DNA of 64,000 nt from an uncultured Paracoccaceae bacterium (GCA_947489705.1 CANLEQ010000012.1:1-64000); one strand, 5' to 3'. Positions 46,944 through 57,020 are shown, numbered from the stretch's first letter. Notes: a model not told the origin generated them from the sequence alone. Made by a program: numbers and translations.

Positions 46944-47792
46944 ATGCCGGCTGCAAAACGGATCGCGCGGATATCGGCCATTCTGGCCACGGGCCTCGTC
47001 CTGTCGGGATGCGGCGGTGGCGGTTTCTTCGCCTCGCGCGACGTTCCCCTCGACTCGCTGAGCGCCGAGGACATCTACAAGCGCGCCGAGTTCGAGCTCG
47101 AGGACGGCAATCCCGACGAATCCGCCCGCTTCTTCGGCGAGGTCGAGCGGCTCTATCCCTATTCCGAATGGGCCAAGCGCGCGCTCGTCATGCAGGCCTA
47201 CGCCTATCACCGCGACCGCGACTACGAGGCGGCGCGCGCCTCCGCGCAACGCTATCTCGACTTCTTTCCGGGCGGCGAGGATGCGGCCTATGCGCAATAT
47301 CTCCTCGCGATCAGCTATTACGACCAGATCGACGATGTGGGCCGCGACCAGGGCCTGACCTTCCAGGCGCTGCAGGCGCTCCGCGGCGTGATCGAGCAAT
47401 ATCCCGACAGCGAATACGCGCGCTCCTCCATCCTGAAGTTCGATCTGGCCTTCGATCACCTCGCCGGCAAGGAAATGGAGATCGGGCGCTTCTATCTCAG
47501 CCGGAACCACTACGCGGCCTCGATCAACCGCTTCCGTGTCGTTGTGGAACAGTTCCAGACGACGACCCATACGCCCGAGGCGCTGCTGCGGTTGGTCGAG
47601 GCGTATCTTGCCCTCGGTCTCGAGGAAGAGGCGCAGACGGCCGGCGCGATTTTGGGCTACAATTACCAGTCGAGCGAATGGTACGAGGATGCCTATGCCC
47701 TTCTGACGGGACGTGGCCTGCGGCCGGAGGCACAGGGAACTTCCTGGCTCGCCACGGTCTATCGTCAGGTCGTTCGTGGCGAGTGGCTCTGA
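46944..47792 (+). CDS. bamD: Outer membrane assembly lipoprotein BamD
   Basis: A 282-residue lipoprotein of the BAM complex that inserts beta-barrel proteins in the outer membrane. The signal peptide ends in lipobox LSGC (ATGLVLSGCGGG). The mature protein has five TPR-like repeats, including EDIYKRAEFELEDGNPDESARFF and ERLYPYSEWAKRALVMQAYAY segments typical of BamD/YfiO. The ATG at 46944 gives a normal signal peptide; the longer reading adds 22 residues that would spoil it. Confidence 0.93.
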   Translation: MPAAKRIARISAILATGLVLSGCGGGGFFASRDVPLDSLSAEDIYKRAEFELEDGNPDESARFFGEVERLYPYSEWAKRALVMQAYAYHRDRDYEAARASAQRYLDFFPGGEDAAYAQYLLAISYYDQIDDVGRDQGLTFQALQALRGVIEQYPDSEYARSSILKFDLAFDHLAGKEMEIGRFYLSRNHYAASINRFRVVVEQFQTTTHTPEALLRLVEAYLALGLEEEAQTAGAILGYNYQSSEWYEDAYALLTGRGLRPEAQGTSWLATVYRQVVRGEWL

Positions 47793-47816
47793 CGCCCCTC
47801 ATCCAAGAGAATCCGA

Positions 47817-49469
47817 ATGCTGCGCGGTCTTGATATCCGGGACATGCTTCTGATCGACCGGCTGGAACTCGAGTTTCAGCCGGGCCTCAACGTGCTGACC
47901 GGCGAGACGGGGGCGGGCAAGTCGATCCTGCTCGACAGCCTCGGCTTCGTGCTGGGATGGCGCGGCCGGGCCGAACTGGTCCGGCAGGGCGCCGAGCGCG
48001 GCGAGGTCGTGGCGAGCTTCGATCTCGCCCCCGATCATCCCGGACGCGCCGTTCTGGCCGAGGCGGGCATCGACATCGAGGACGAGCTCATCCTGCGCCG
48101 CGTCAACACCGCCGACGGGCGCAAGACCTCGTGGATCAACGACCGTCGCGCCTCGGGCGAAGTGCTGCGCCGTCTGAGCGAGACCCTGGTCGAGCTGCAC
48201 GGGCAGCACGACGATCGCGGCCTGCTCGACCCCAAGGGGCACCGCGCCCTGCTCGACGCGTTCGCGGATAACGACGCCCGGCTCGAGGCCGTCGCCCAGG
48301 CGTGGCGCGCCCGCGCCGAGGCGCGACGTGCGCTCGACGCCGCGCGCAAATCGCTCGACGCGCTGCGCGCCGAGGAGGAATACCTGCGCCACGCCGTCTC
48401 CGAGATCGAGGCCCTGGCGCCCGAACCGGGCGAGGATGCGAGCCTCGATACCCGCCGGCGCCAAATGCAGGCCGGTGCGCGGATCCGTGAGGATATCGCC
48501 CGCGCGCTCGACGCGCTCGGCAGCGGCGGTGCCGAAGGCCCGATGATCGACGCCGCGCGCTGGCTCGACGCGGCTTCGGCCCATGCCGAGGGGCGCCTCG
48601 ACGCGCCGATCGAGGCGCTGAGCCGCGCGATGGATGCGCTGGCCGAGGCGGAGCAGGGCACCGCCGCCGCACTCGACAGCCTCGATTTCGACCCCTACGA
48701 GCTCGAGACGCTGGAGGAGCGGCTCTTTGCCATCCGCGGCCTCGCGCGCAAGCACGACGTCCTGCCCGACGGGCTGGCCGAGCTCGGTCAGACGTTGCGC
48801 GACCGGCTCGACGCGCTCGACGGCGGGGCGCGCGGTCTGGCCGATCTGCAGGCGGCCGTCGATCAGGCCGACGAACGCTATGCCACCGCCTCCGAGACGC
48901 TGCGCGGCATCCGGCAGGCGGCGGCCGCGCGGCTCGACCGGGCGATGGCGGCCGAGCTTGCGCCGCTGAAGATGGACCGGGCCGTGTTCGAGACCCGGCT
49001 GGACGAGGCACCGCCCGGGCCCTTTGGCCGCGACAGCGTGGAGTTCCGGGTGGCGACCAATCCCGGCGCGCCGGCCGGCCCCTTGGGCAAGATCGCGTCG
49101 GGCGGCGAGCTCTCGCGGTTCCTCCTGGCGCTCAAGGTCTGCCTGACCGAGGCGCAGTCCGGACTCACGATGATCTTCGACGAGATCGACCGCGGCGTGG
49201 GCGGAGCCACGGCCGATGCGGTCGGCCGCAGGCTCGCGGCCCTGGCAACGGATGCGCAGGTGCTGGTCGTGACCCATTCGCCGCAGGTGGCGGCGCTCGG
49301 CGCGCATCACTGGCGGGTCGTAAAGCGCGTCGCGGAGGACGTCACGACGACGGATGTCGTGCCCCTGGCCGCCTCCGACCGCATCGACGAGATCGCGCGC
49401 ATGCTGGCAGGCGACACCGTGACCGCGCAGGCCCGCGCCGCGGCCCAGGCGCTCATCGACGCCGGCTGA
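47817..49469 (+). CDS. recN: DNA repair protein RecN
   Basis: A 550-residue SMC-like ATPase acting early in double-strand break repair. Walker A is TGETGAGKSILLDSLGF (near residue 28). Two coiled-coil arms flank the hinge (about residues 155-360). The ABC signature is ASGGELSRFLLALK and Walker B is LTMIFDEIDRGVGG, followed by VTHSPQVAALG. It follows bamD by 24 bases, the usual order in alphaproteobacteria. Confidence 0.95.
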   Translation: MLRGLDIRDMLLIDRLELEFQPGLNVLTGETGAGKSILLDSLGFVLGWRGRAELVRQGAERGEVVASFDLAPDHPGRAVLAEAGIDIEDELILRRVNTADGRKTSWINDRRASGEVLRRLSETLVELHGQHDDRGLLDPKGHRALLDAFADNDARLEAVAQAWRARAEARRALDAARKSLDALRAEEEYLRHAVSEIEALAPEPGEDASLDTRRRQMQAGARIREDIARALDALGSGGAEGPMIDAARWLDAASAHAEGRLDAPIEALSRAMDALAEAEQGTAAALDSLDFDPYELETLEERLFAIRGLARKHDVLPDGLAELGQTLRDRLDALDGGARGLADLQAAVDQADERYATASETLRGIRQAAAARLDRAMAAELAPLKMDRAVFETRLDEAPPGPFGRDSVEFRVATNPGAPAGPLGKIASGGELSRFLLALKVCLTEAQSGLTMIFDEIDRGVGGATADAVGRRLAALATDAQVLVVTHSPQVAALGAHHWRVVKRVAEDVTTTDVVPLAASDRIDEIARMLAGDTVTAQARAAAQALIDAG

Positions 49470-49477
49470 CCGCGGCT

Positions 49478-49927
49478 TCAGGCCCCGCGCCTCCGGTAAT
49501 CCGCGGGGCGCAGCACGCCGCCCTGGTTGACGAGGCTTTCCGCCCCCGGAACGACGTCGGTATTCTGCGCCGAGACGCAGATCCACGCCGCATCCCGCCG
49601 TGCCATCACGAGGCTCAGGACCGTGCGGCGCGTCCCGGCTGCGCTCCCGTCGGGCGCGGTCTGCCCTTCGAGGTGCAGGCGCGCATGGACCACCGCTGCG
49701 TCGCCCAGATCTCGGCAGGCGACGCCACCCACGCGCAGGGTCGATCCCGCAAAGATCGTGCGAAACCCGTAGTCATGCGCTCGCACGATCGCCGCGCGAT
49801 CGCGCCACCAGAGCCCCGTGACGTTCACAAAATCCGCATCCTCGGCAAAGAGCGCGCCAAGCGCCTCGGCGTCGCGCGCGGCCCAGGCGGACGCGAAGAG
49901 ACTTGGCATGTCGCGCGGATCGCGCAT
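49478..49927 (-). CDS. SnoaL/NTF2-like domain protein (SgcJ/EcaC type)
   Basis: A 149-residue cone-fold protein. The segment ALFAEDADFVNVTGLWWRDR and the C-terminal WICVSAQNTDVVPG match the DUF4440/SgcJ-EcaC group, whose members have varied and mostly unknown functions. The ATG at 49927 is chosen because GGGAGG lies ten bases upstream; an earlier in-frame ATG (49951) lacks such a site. It converges with recN, eight bases separating the genes. Confidence 0.75.
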   Translation of the reverse strand: MRDPRDMPSLFASAWAARDAEALGALFAEDADFVNVTGLWWRDRAAIVRAHDYGFRTIFAGSTLRVGGVACRDLGDAAVVHARLHLEGQTAPDGSAAGTRRTVLSLVMARRDAAWICVSAQNTDVVPGAESLVNQGGVLRPADYRRRGA

Positions 49928-50015
49928 TTCGGGATCCTCCCTTTTCGGCACCCTCGCGATCCCCTAGAGACGGGGGAAGGATGTCGCACCCTAGCCAGAG
50001 GAATGTCGGATCGGA

Positions 50016-51704
50016 ATGGGCGACGAAGGCGCGCCGCAACGTCGGCCCTGGATCGACGGATTGATCGAAGCCTGCCGCGATGGCTGGCGGGTGTTGCTGC
50101 GCGAAGGCCCCGGCAAGATCCAGTTCTGGTTCATCGCGCTCGCCGTCGGCGTCGCGTCGGGTTTCGCGGCTTTGTTCTTTCGCAAGGGCATCAACGCGCT
50201 TCAGGCGACGCTCTACGGAACCGACGATATCAGCGCGCTGACGCAATTCGCATCGCGGCTGCCGTGGTATCTCATCCTCGGCTATCCGATCCTGGGCGGC
50301 CTGATCGTGGGGCTGATCCTCAACCGGTTCACCGAAGCGGGGCGGGTGCGCTCCGTCGCCGACGTGATCGAGGGGGCGGCGCTCCATGACGGGCGGGTCG
50401 AGGTGCGCGCGGGCCTCGCCTCGGCCGCGGCCTCGCTCATCACGCTGGGATCGGGCGGCTCGTCGGGGCGGGAAGGGCCGGTCGTCCATCTCGCGGCTGT
50501 CATCGCCACCAAGGTCAACGACCTCATCAAGGCGCGCGGGATCACGGCACGCGACCTCATGGGCTGCGCCGTGGCGGCCGCCGTCTCGGCAAGCTTCAAC
50601 GCCCCCATCGCCGGCGCGCTCTTCGCGCTCGAGGTGGTGCTGCGGCATTTCGCGGTCCATGCCTTCGCGCCGATCGTCATCGCCTCGGCGGCGGGCACGG
50701 TCATCAACCGCATGGAATTTGGCGACGTGACCGAATTCACGCTGATCGAGGACAGCGTCCTGACCTTCTATCGCGAGCTTCCGGCCTTTCTGCTGCTGGG
50801 GCTCGTCTGCGGATTGGTGGCGGTGATCCTGATGCGCGCGATCTTCTGGGCCGACAGCGTCGCGAGCGAGGGACAGGCCGCGCTGAACCTGCCGCGATGG
50901 GCGCGGCCGATGCTGGCCGGCGCGCTTCTGGGGGGGATCGCGCTCTTCTATCCGCACATCATCGGCGTGGGATACGAGACGACATCACTTGCATTGACGG
51001 GACAGCTTCTGCTCCACGAGGTTATCGTGCTGGCCGCGGTCAAGACGGCCGCCGTCGCCATCACGATGGGCGGACGGATGGGCGGCGGGGTGTTCTCGCC
51101 GTCGCTGATGCTGGGCGCGCTGGTGGGGCTCGGCTTCGGACTGATCGCGACGGGGCTCTTTCCCGAAGTCTCGGGGGCCGAGACGCTCTATGCGCTGGCG
51201 GGGATGGGCGCGGTGTCGGCCGCCGTGCTCGGCGCGCCCATTTCGACCACGCTGATCGTGTTCGAGCTGACCGGAGACTGGCAGACCGGGCTTGCGGTGA
51301 TGGTGGCCGTGTCGACTTCCACGGCGCTGGCCTCGCGGCTCGTCGATCGCAGCTTCTTCCTCACCCAGCTCGAGAAGCGCAACATCCACCTCTCCAAGGG
51401 CCCGCAGGCGTATCTGCTCTCGATGTTTCGCGTGCGAAACGTCATGCGCGGCCCCGACCACGAATGGGCCGCACCCCGGGATCGCATCTGGGAGGCGATC
51501 GAGGAGGGGGTCTATATCGAGGGCGACGCGACCCTCGAAGAGGCGATGCCGCTCTTCGAGAGCACGTCGCGGATCTTCCTGCCGGTCGTGAAGGTCGGGG
51601 CCAAGGGCGAGCCGCCCGAGATGCTGGGCGCGCTCTTTCATGTCGATGCGCTCAGGGCCTATAACCGCGCGCTGGCCGCCACCGCGGCAGAGGAACATTC
51701 CTGA
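50016..51704 (+). CDS. ClC-family chloride channel or transporter
   Basis: A 562-residue membrane protein with the ClC fold. Anion-filter motifs GSGGSSGREGP (with the gating Glu in GREGP) and GGVFSPSLMLGA are present. In ClC-ec1 a second glutamate (Glu203, in IIEEM) carries protons. The aligned segment here is FALEVVLRHF, in which that position appears to be Val. This leaves open whether the protein is a proton antiporter or a passive channel. The C-terminal 110 residues form a cytoplasmic region resembling a reduced CBS pair. Confidence 0.88.
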   Translation: MGDEGAPQRRPWIDGLIEACRDGWRVLLREGPGKIQFWFIALAVGVASGFAALFFRKGINALQATLYGTDDISALTQFASRLPWYLILGYPILGGLIVGLILNRFTEAGRVRSVADVIEGAALHDGRVEVRAGLASAAASLITLGSGGSSGREGPVVHLAAVIATKVNDLIKARGITARDLMGCAVAAAVSASFNAPIAGALFALEVVLRHFAVHAFAPIVIASAAGTVINRMEFGDVTEFTLIEDSVLTFYRELPAFLLLGLVCGLVAVILMRAIFWADSVASEGQAALNLPRWARPMLAGALLGGIALFYPHIIGVGYETTSLALTGQLLLHEVIVLAAVKTAAVAITMGGRMGGGVFSPSLMLGALVGLGFGLIATGLFPEVSGAETLYALAGMGAVSAAVLGAPISTTLIVFELTGDWQTGLAVMVAVSTSTALASRLVDRSFFLTQLEKRNIHLSKGPQAYLLSMFRVRNVMRGPDHEWAAPRDRIWEAIEEGVYIEGDATLEEAMPLFESTSRIFLPVVKVGAKGEPPEMLGALFHVDALRAYNRALAATAAEEHS

Positions 51705-51714
51705 GCGGGCAGGC

Positions 51715-52056
51715 TCAGACCTGTTCGATCGTCACGTCCTCGCCATGGAAGGCCAGATGCCCCGCGATCTGCGCCGCGTCGTCCTTCGGCGTCTCGTAGC
51801 TCCACGCGGCATCCTTGATCGTCAAGCTCTTGGTCACGATGGAATAATAGGTCGCATCGCCCTTCAACGGGCAATGGGTCGTCTTCTGCGATCCGTCGAG
51901 GAACGCCATCGCGATATCCCCGCGCGGAAAGTACACGACGTCGGAATGGCCCTCCTCGTGCAGCACGAGCGCTCCGTTCGATTCGCCCAGCACGGCGCCG
52001 CCCGCCCGCACCACCCAGGTACCTTCGGCCTTTTCGATCTCGATCCGCCCCGTCAT
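51715..52056 (-). CDS. DUF427 domain protein
   Basis: A 113-residue protein matching DUF427: VVYFPRGDIAMAFLDGSQKTTHCPLKGDATYYSI and the later YETPKDDAAQIAGHLAFH regions are hallmarks (each quoted here only to locate them near residues 40-75 and 88-105). Function is unknown. The ATG at 52056 has GGAGAG nine bases upstream; the ATG two codons earlier (52062) is too close to it. Confidence 0.85.
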   Translation of the reverse strand: MTGRIEIEKAEGTWVVRAGGAVLGESNGALVLHEEGHSDVVYFPRGDIAMAFLDGSQKTTHCPLKGDATYYSIVTKSLTIKDAAWSYETPKDDAAQIAGHLAFHGEDVTIEQV

Positions 52057-52184
52057 CCGCATCTCTCCACTCTGGATTCAGAGGCGACCCTAGCAGAAAG
52101 TTGATGGCTGACAATGCGCGCTGCCCCGCGAAAACGGGCGAGGCCCGCAGATCGGGAGCAGGACGCAGCCTTCGGGTCGAGATG

Positions 52185-53993
52185 TCAGAGCGGCGCGGTC
52201 GCGCGGCCGATCCACTCGGTCGCCTCGGGGCTGAGCCGTCCGGCCATCCGGTTCGCCACGCCCGCGTGATAGGCGTTGATCCAGGCGCGCTCGCCCGGCG
52301 AAAGGGCGTCGGCGTCGATCAGCGCGCGATCGATCGGCACCCAGGTGAGCGTGTCGAAGGCCAGCATGTCGCGCTCCTCGTCGCCCCCCGGGATGGGGTC
52401 GGGCACGACGACCACGACGAGGTTCTCGATGCGGATGCCCCATTCCCCCTCGCGGTAGTAGCCCGGCTCGTTCGAGAGGATCATGCCCGGCTCCAGCGGC
52501 ACCTCGCTTTGCCGGCTGAGCCGTTGCGGCCCTTCGTGGACGCTGAGATAGACGCCGACGCCGTGTCCGGTCCCGTGCCCGTAATCCTGCCCCGCCCGCC
52601 AGAGCGGGGCCCGCGCCAGCGCATCGAGATCGCGCCCGGCAAGCCCCCTGGGCCAGCGCGCGCGGCTGATCGCGATCATGCCCTTGAGCACGCGGGTGAA
52701 GGCCGCGATCTGTTCGTCGTCGGGGTCGCCCACGGCCATGGTCCGGGTGATGTCGGTGGTGCCGTCGCGATATTGCCCGCCGCTATCGACCAGCAGAAGA
52801 TCGCCCGGCGCGACCGCGCGGTCGCTCTCGTGGCTCACGCGGTAATGGGTGATCGCGCCGTGGGGGCCGGTGCCGGCGATGGTGTCGAAGCTGATATCCT
52901 CAAGCGCGCCGGTCGCGCGGCGGAACTCCTCGAGCGCGCGCACCACGTCGATCTCGGTCAGGCGCGTGCCGCCCGCGATCCCGTCGATCCGCCCGTCGAG
53001 CCAGCAGAGAAACTCGCACATCGCGGCCCCGTCGCGCAGATGCGCCTCGCGGCTCGCCTCGATCTCGGAGGCGGTCTTGCGCGCCTTGGGCAGGAGGCAC
53101 GGATCCGCGTCCCAGGCGATCTCCACGGCCGCTTCCTCGAGCGTCTTGCCCAGGATGTAGGGTGCGGTGTCCCGGTCGAGCCGCACGGGCCCCGCGAGAT
53201 TGGCCATCACCGCGACGATGGCGTCGGGCGGCAGGATCTCGACGCCGTCGAGCAGACCGGGATCGAGCTTGTCGCGCTCGATGAAGAGGCGGACCTTGCC
53301 GCTCGCCGCCTCGATCAGGGCGAAGGCCTGGGCGATCGGAATCCGGGGAATGTCGCTGCCGCGGATATTGAGCAGCCAGCAGATCGAATCGGGCAGGGTC
53401 AGCACGGCCCAGGGCTGGCCCTCTTCGCGCAGCGCGGCGGCGATCCCGGCACATTTGTCGGCCCGGCTCTGCCCGGCGATCTCGTTCGGAAAGGCCGTGA
53501 CGCGCCCCATCGGCGGGCCGGGCCGGTCGTCCCACACGGCATCGACGGGATTGTCGATCGCCCTGAGGGCAACGTCGTGACCGCGGAGCGCCGTCTCGAA
53601 CCGGTCGATCTCGGCGCGGGTATGCAGCCAGGGATCGAAGCCCAGCGTCGCGCCCGCCGCGAGCCGGTCCGCGATCCACCGCGCGGGCTTCCGGCCGGGG
53701 ATCTCGAGGACCTCGATCTCGTCCGCGACCTGGACCCGCGCCTGAAGGGTGTAGCGCCCGTCGACGAAGAGGGCGGCGGCGTCGCGCGTCACGATGGCGA
53801 CGCCCGCCGAGCCGCTGAACCCCGTCAGCCAGGCGAGCCGGGCATCGCGCTCGGCCACGTATTCGCCCTGATGCGCATCGGCGCGCGGCACGAGCACCGC
53901 GTCGAGCCCCTCCGCCGCCATCCGCGCGCGCAAAGCCGCAAGGCGGGGCGGCCCCTGTTCGGGGCGGCTCGAGACCTCGAAATCCTGAAACAA
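52185..53993 (-). CDS. pepP: Xaa-Pro aminopeptidase, M24B family
   Basis: A 602-residue metallopeptidase removing N-terminal residues that precede proline. It has two N-terminal creatinase-like domains (residues about 15-310) and a C-terminal pita-bread domain. Dinuclear metal ligands are visible in LLVDSGGQYRDGTTDITRT (two Asp), HGTGHGVG (His), SNEPGYY (Glu) and RIENLV (Glu). The length fits the eukaryote-like XPNPEP1 branch common in alphaproteobacteria. The start is a TTG at 53993 with a good GGAAG ribosome-binding site six bases upstream. It lies 36 bases downstream of cobT on the same strand. Confidence 0.92.
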   Translation of the reverse strand: MFQDFEVSSRPEQGPPRLAALRARMAAEGLDAVLVPRADAHQGEYVAERDARLAWLTGFSGSAGVAIVTRDAAALFVDGRYTLQARVQVADEIEVLEIPGRKPARWIADRLAAGATLGFDPWLHTRAEIDRFETALRGHDVALRAIDNPVDAVWDDRPGPPMGRVTAFPNEIAGQSRADKCAGIAAALREEGQPWAVLTLPDSICWLLNIRGSDIPRIPIAQAFALIEAASGKVRLFIERDKLDPGLLDGVEILPPDAIVAVMANLAGPVRLDRDTAPYILGKTLEEAAVEIAWDADPCLLPKARKTASEIEASREAHLRDGAAMCEFLCWLDGRIDGIAGGTRLTEIDVVRALEEFRRATGALEDISFDTIAGTGPHGAITHYRVSHESDRAVAPGDLLLVDSGGQYRDGTTDITRTMAVGDPDDEQIAAFTRVLKGMIAISRARWPRGLAGRDLDALARAPLWRAGQDYGHGTGHGVGVYLSVHEGPQRLSRQSEVPLEPGMILSNEPGYYREGEWGIRIENLVVVVVPDPIPGGDEERDMLAFDTLTWVPIDRALIDADALSPGERAWINAYHAGVANRMAGRLSPEATEWIGRATAPL

Positions 53994-54029
53994 GGCGGTC
54001 TTCCTTTCGTGCCTGATCTTCCGGCGGCG

Positions 54030-55904
54030 TCAGCCGGCCTTGCGCATCCCCAGAACGCGCGCCCGCTTGCGCGGATCGCTGTCGAAGAGACCGGCGAGCT
54101 GCTCGGTCATGGCGCCGGCCAGCTGCTCGGCATCGGTGATCGTCACGGCGCGGTTGTAATAGCGGGTGACGTCGTGGCCGATGCCGATCGCGATGAGTTC
54201 CACCTGCCGGCGCCGCTCGACCATGGCGATCACGTCCCGCAGGTGCTTCTCGAGATAGTTCGCGGGGTTCACCGACAGGGTGCTGTCGTCGACCGGCGCC
54301 CCGTCGGAGATCACCATCAGGATCTTGCGCGCCTCGGGCCGCCCGGACAGACGCCGGTGCGCCCATTCCAGCGCCTCGCCGTCGATATTCTCCTTCAACA
54401 GGCCTTCCTTCATCATCAGGCCCAGATTGGGGCGCGCGCGCCGCCAGGGCGCATCGGCGCTCTTGTAGATGATGTGCCGCAGGTCGTTGAGCCGTCCGGG
54501 ATGTTTCGGCCGCCCCGCATTGAGCCATGCCTCGCGGGCCTGGCCGCCCTTCCAGGCACGGGTGGTGAAGCCCAGCACCTCGGTCTTGACGTCGCAGCGT
54601 TCCAGCGTCTGGCTGAGGATGTCGGCGCAGATCGCGGCGATCGAGATCGGCCGCCCGCGCATCGAGCCCGAATTGTCGAGCAGCAGCGTCACGACCGTAT
54701 CGCGAAACTCGGTATCCTTCTCGACCTTGAACGACAGCGGCGTCGTCGGGCTGACCACGACACGGGCGAGCCGCCCGGCATCGAGGATGCCTTCCTCGAG
54801 GTCGAATTCCCACGACCGGTTCTGCTTGGCCTGAAGCCGGCGTTGCAACTTGTTGGCGAGCCGCCCGACCGCGCCCTTGATCGGGTCGAGCTGCTGGTCG
54901 AGATAGGCGCGCAGCCGTTCCAGCTCGGCGGGCTCGGCAAGGTCCTCGGCGCGGATCTCCTCGTCGTGGCGCTGCTCGTAGATCGCGTAGCCCGGATCGG
55001 CGTCTGAAACCGGGGCGGGGGGCGGCGGCTCGGCGGGCGCGTCGCCCTCGGGCATCTCGGTCTCCTCGCCGGCCTCGGTGTCCGCACTGTCGTCAGAGGC
55101 GATCTCGGCCTGCGCCGCGTCCTGCGTCTGGTCCTGCGATTGCGCGGCTTCGGCGTCGTCCTCTTCGGCGCTCTCATCGTCGCCGGAGCTTTCCTGGTCG
55201 TGACCGTCTTCGGGATCGTCCTCGGCATCGGTGTCGTCGTCGGGATCCTCGGCATCGGGATCGTCGCCGAGCTGGTCGCCATAGCCCAGGTCCTCGATTA
55301 TCTTGCGCGCCATCCGGGCGAATCCGGCCTGGTCGGCGAGATTGCCCTCCAATCCCTCGAGCGTCTGGCCGGCCTGGTCCTCGAAGAACCCGCGCCAGAG
55401 CGCCGCCGCCTTCTCGGCCCCTTCGGGCAGGGCGCGCCCGGTGGCCATCTGCCGGATCAGGTACCCCGCCGCGACCGACAGGGGAACGTCGCTGCGGTCA
55501 TGGACCTGGTCGTAGCCCTTGCGCGCGGCATCCACGCCGATCCGCGCGTCGATGTTCCCCGCTGTACCGGGCATGCTGCGCGTGCCCACGGCTTCGCAGC
55601 GGGCATGCTCCATCGCCTCGTAGAGATCGCGTGCCATCTGGCCCTGCGGGGCATAGCGGTTGAACGTGCCCGCATCGTGGTGCCGGCGGCGCAGCGCATA
55701 GCCGTCGGCCGTTCCGCGCGCCAGCAGAACCTCGGCGCGGGTCATGCGGCGGCTGATCTGCGGCAGGCGCAGCCCGTCATTGTTCATGCCGGGCGGATCG
55801 ACGGAATAGCTCACCCCCATCTCGGGGTCGTCGGCGATCACGCGGGTCGCCTCGGCCAGCGCCTTCTTGAAGGGATCGGCGGGGTTGTCGTTCTGCTTGC
55901 TCAT
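54030..55904 (-). CDS. cobT: Cobaltochelatase subunit CobT
   Basis: A 624-residue subunit of the aerobic CobN-CobS-CobT chelatase, which inserts Co(II) into hydrogenobyrinic acid a,c-diamide during B12 synthesis. It has an N-terminal conserved domain (residues about 1-210), a very acidic Asp/Glu/Gln-rich linker (about 215-330) and a C-terminal von Willebrand A domain with MIDAS motif DNSGSMRG and [10 protein letters not shown]. The chosen ATG gives [16 protein letters not shown], the typical start. The partner cobS, usually adjacent, is not in the window. The product cofactor serves the mutase at the window start. Confidence 0.94.
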   Translation of the reverse strand: MSKQNDNPADPFKKALAEATRVIADDPEMGVSYSVDPPGMNNDGLRLPQISRRMTRAEVLLARGTADGYALRRRHHDAGTFNRYAPQGQMARDLYEAMEHARCEAVGTRSMPGTAGNIDARIGVDAARKGYDQVHDRSDVPLSVAAGYLIRQMATGRALPEGAEKAAALWRGFFEDQAGQTLEGLEGNLADQAGFARMARKIIEDLGYGDQLGDDPDAEDPDDDTDAEDDPEDGHDQESSGDDESAEEDDAEAAQSQDQTQDAAQAEIASDDSADTEAGEETEMPEGDAPAEPPPPAPVSDADPGYAIYEQRHDEEIRAEDLAEPAELERLRAYLDQQLDPIKGAVGRLANKLQRRLQAKQNRSWEFDLEEGILDAGRLARVVVSPTTPLSFKVEKDTEFRDTVVTLLLDNSGSMRGRPISIAAICADILSQTLERCDVKTEVLGFTTRAWKGGQAREAWLNAGRPKHPGRLNDLRHIIYKSADAPWRRARPNLGLMMKEGLLKENIDGEALEWAHRRLSGRPEARKILMVISDGAPVDDSTLSVNPANYLEKHLRDVIAMVERRRQVELIAIGIGHDVTRYYNRAVTITDAEQLAGAMTEQLAGLFDSDPRKRARVLGMRKAG

Positions 55905-56166
55905 GACCCGTAATCTAGAGGCTGCGGCGGCAGACACAATGGCGCGCTACCAACGGCGACCCTGCTTGTCGAGGGGGCGCTCGCGGATCGCCCGGGCGCG
56001 CCGCGTGCCGCCGCCGGGTGGGCGGGGATACGCCGATGCGCGACGATATTTTCAACCTGTGGGATCCGCGACGCCCTTATCCAAGTTGTTAGCACGTGTG
56101 GATCTCGGGCGGTCACGTCAGTGGTGAGTGCCTGCGTAGATCACGAATTTCGACGAGGAGAAATTC

Positions 56167-56919
56167 ATGTCCGCTATGTTCAAGAAAACCGGTAGTGCCG
56201 CCCTGATCGGGCTGTTGGCGATGGCCCCGATGGGCGCCTTCGCACAGAGCAACAGCGACGCCACGACCGAAGAAGACGGCACCGCGACGACGACCGTGCC
56301 CGCCGACGACGGCACGATGGCCACCGACGGCAGCGCGACCGAAGGCACGATGAACGGCGACGGCGAAATGGCGACCGATAGCGCCGAGATGGAGACCGAA
56401 GAAGAGCCGGCGCAGCCCGTCGAGGGCCAGATCGTGATGCAGGACGAGAACACCATCCTTGCGGAAGACCTGCTCGGCAGTCAGGTCTATTCCCAGGAAG
56501 GCGAGAGCATCGGCGAGATCAACGACATGATCGTGGATCTGGACGGCTCGATCCAGGGCATCGTGATCGGCGTCGGCGGCTTCCTCGGCATCGGCGAGAA
56601 GTCGGTCGCAGTCGAGATGAGCTCGCTGTCGACCCAGACCGACGAGAACGGCGACGTGCAGCTCGTGACCAGCGCGACGGCCGAGGATCTCGAGGCGGCG
56701 GAAGCCTTCGTTTCGGCCTCCGAGCAGGAAGCGATGAACGAGAACCAGGAAGCGGCCGAAGGCCAGGGTCAGACGATGTCCGGCGATAGCGGCACCGGCA
56801 GCGGAATGGCGACGAGCGGCGACACCGGAATGGCCACCACGGGCGAGACCGGCATGACCACCACCGGCTCCCAAGGCGACGCGGCCGAGGTCGAGGGCGA
56901 GACGACCGAATCGCAGTGA
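56167..56919 (+). CDS. Secreted PRC-barrel domain protein with low-complexity tails
   Basis: A 250-residue exported protein with signal peptide (SAALIGLLAMAPMGAFAQ), an acidic Thr/Asp/Met-rich stretch (residues about 28-85), then a PRC-barrel domain (LLGSQVYSQEGESIGEINDM, about 103-165) and a second low-complexity tail with repeats such as SGDTGMATTGETGMTTTG. PRC barrels mediate protein or nucleic-acid contacts in photosynthetic reaction centres and RimM. The exported form is common in Rhodobacteraceae and has no defined role. A strong ribosome-binding site (GAGGAG) precedes the ATG. Confidence 0.85.
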   Translation: MSAMFKKTGSAALIGLLAMAPMGAFAQSNSDATTEEDGTATTTVPADDGTMATDGSATEGTMNGDGEMATDSAEMETEEEPAQPVEGQIVMQDENTILAEDLLGSQVYSQEGESIGEINDMIVDLDGSIQGIVIGVGGFLGIGEKSVAVEMSSLSTQTDENGDVQLVTSATAEDLEAAEAFVSASEQEAMNENQEAAEGQGQTMSGDSGTGSGMATSGDTGMATTGETGMTTTGSQGDAAEVEGETTESQ

Positions 56920-56976
56920 TCACGCCTGTGATCGGGGTGACCTGATCCTCTGAAATCGCGGCCCGCGGGTCGCATC

Positions 56977-57020
56977 ATCCGCGCGGTGCGGGGGGCGAGC
57001 CTCCCACCGCGCGGATTTTT
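56977..57020 (+). terminator. Rho-independent terminator after the PRC-barrel gene
   Basis: ATCCGCGCGGTG (56977-56988) pairs perfectly over 12 bases with CACCGCGCGGAT (57005-57016), followed by TTTT. The complementary strand has no U-run, so it acts in the plus direction. Confidence 0.9.
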
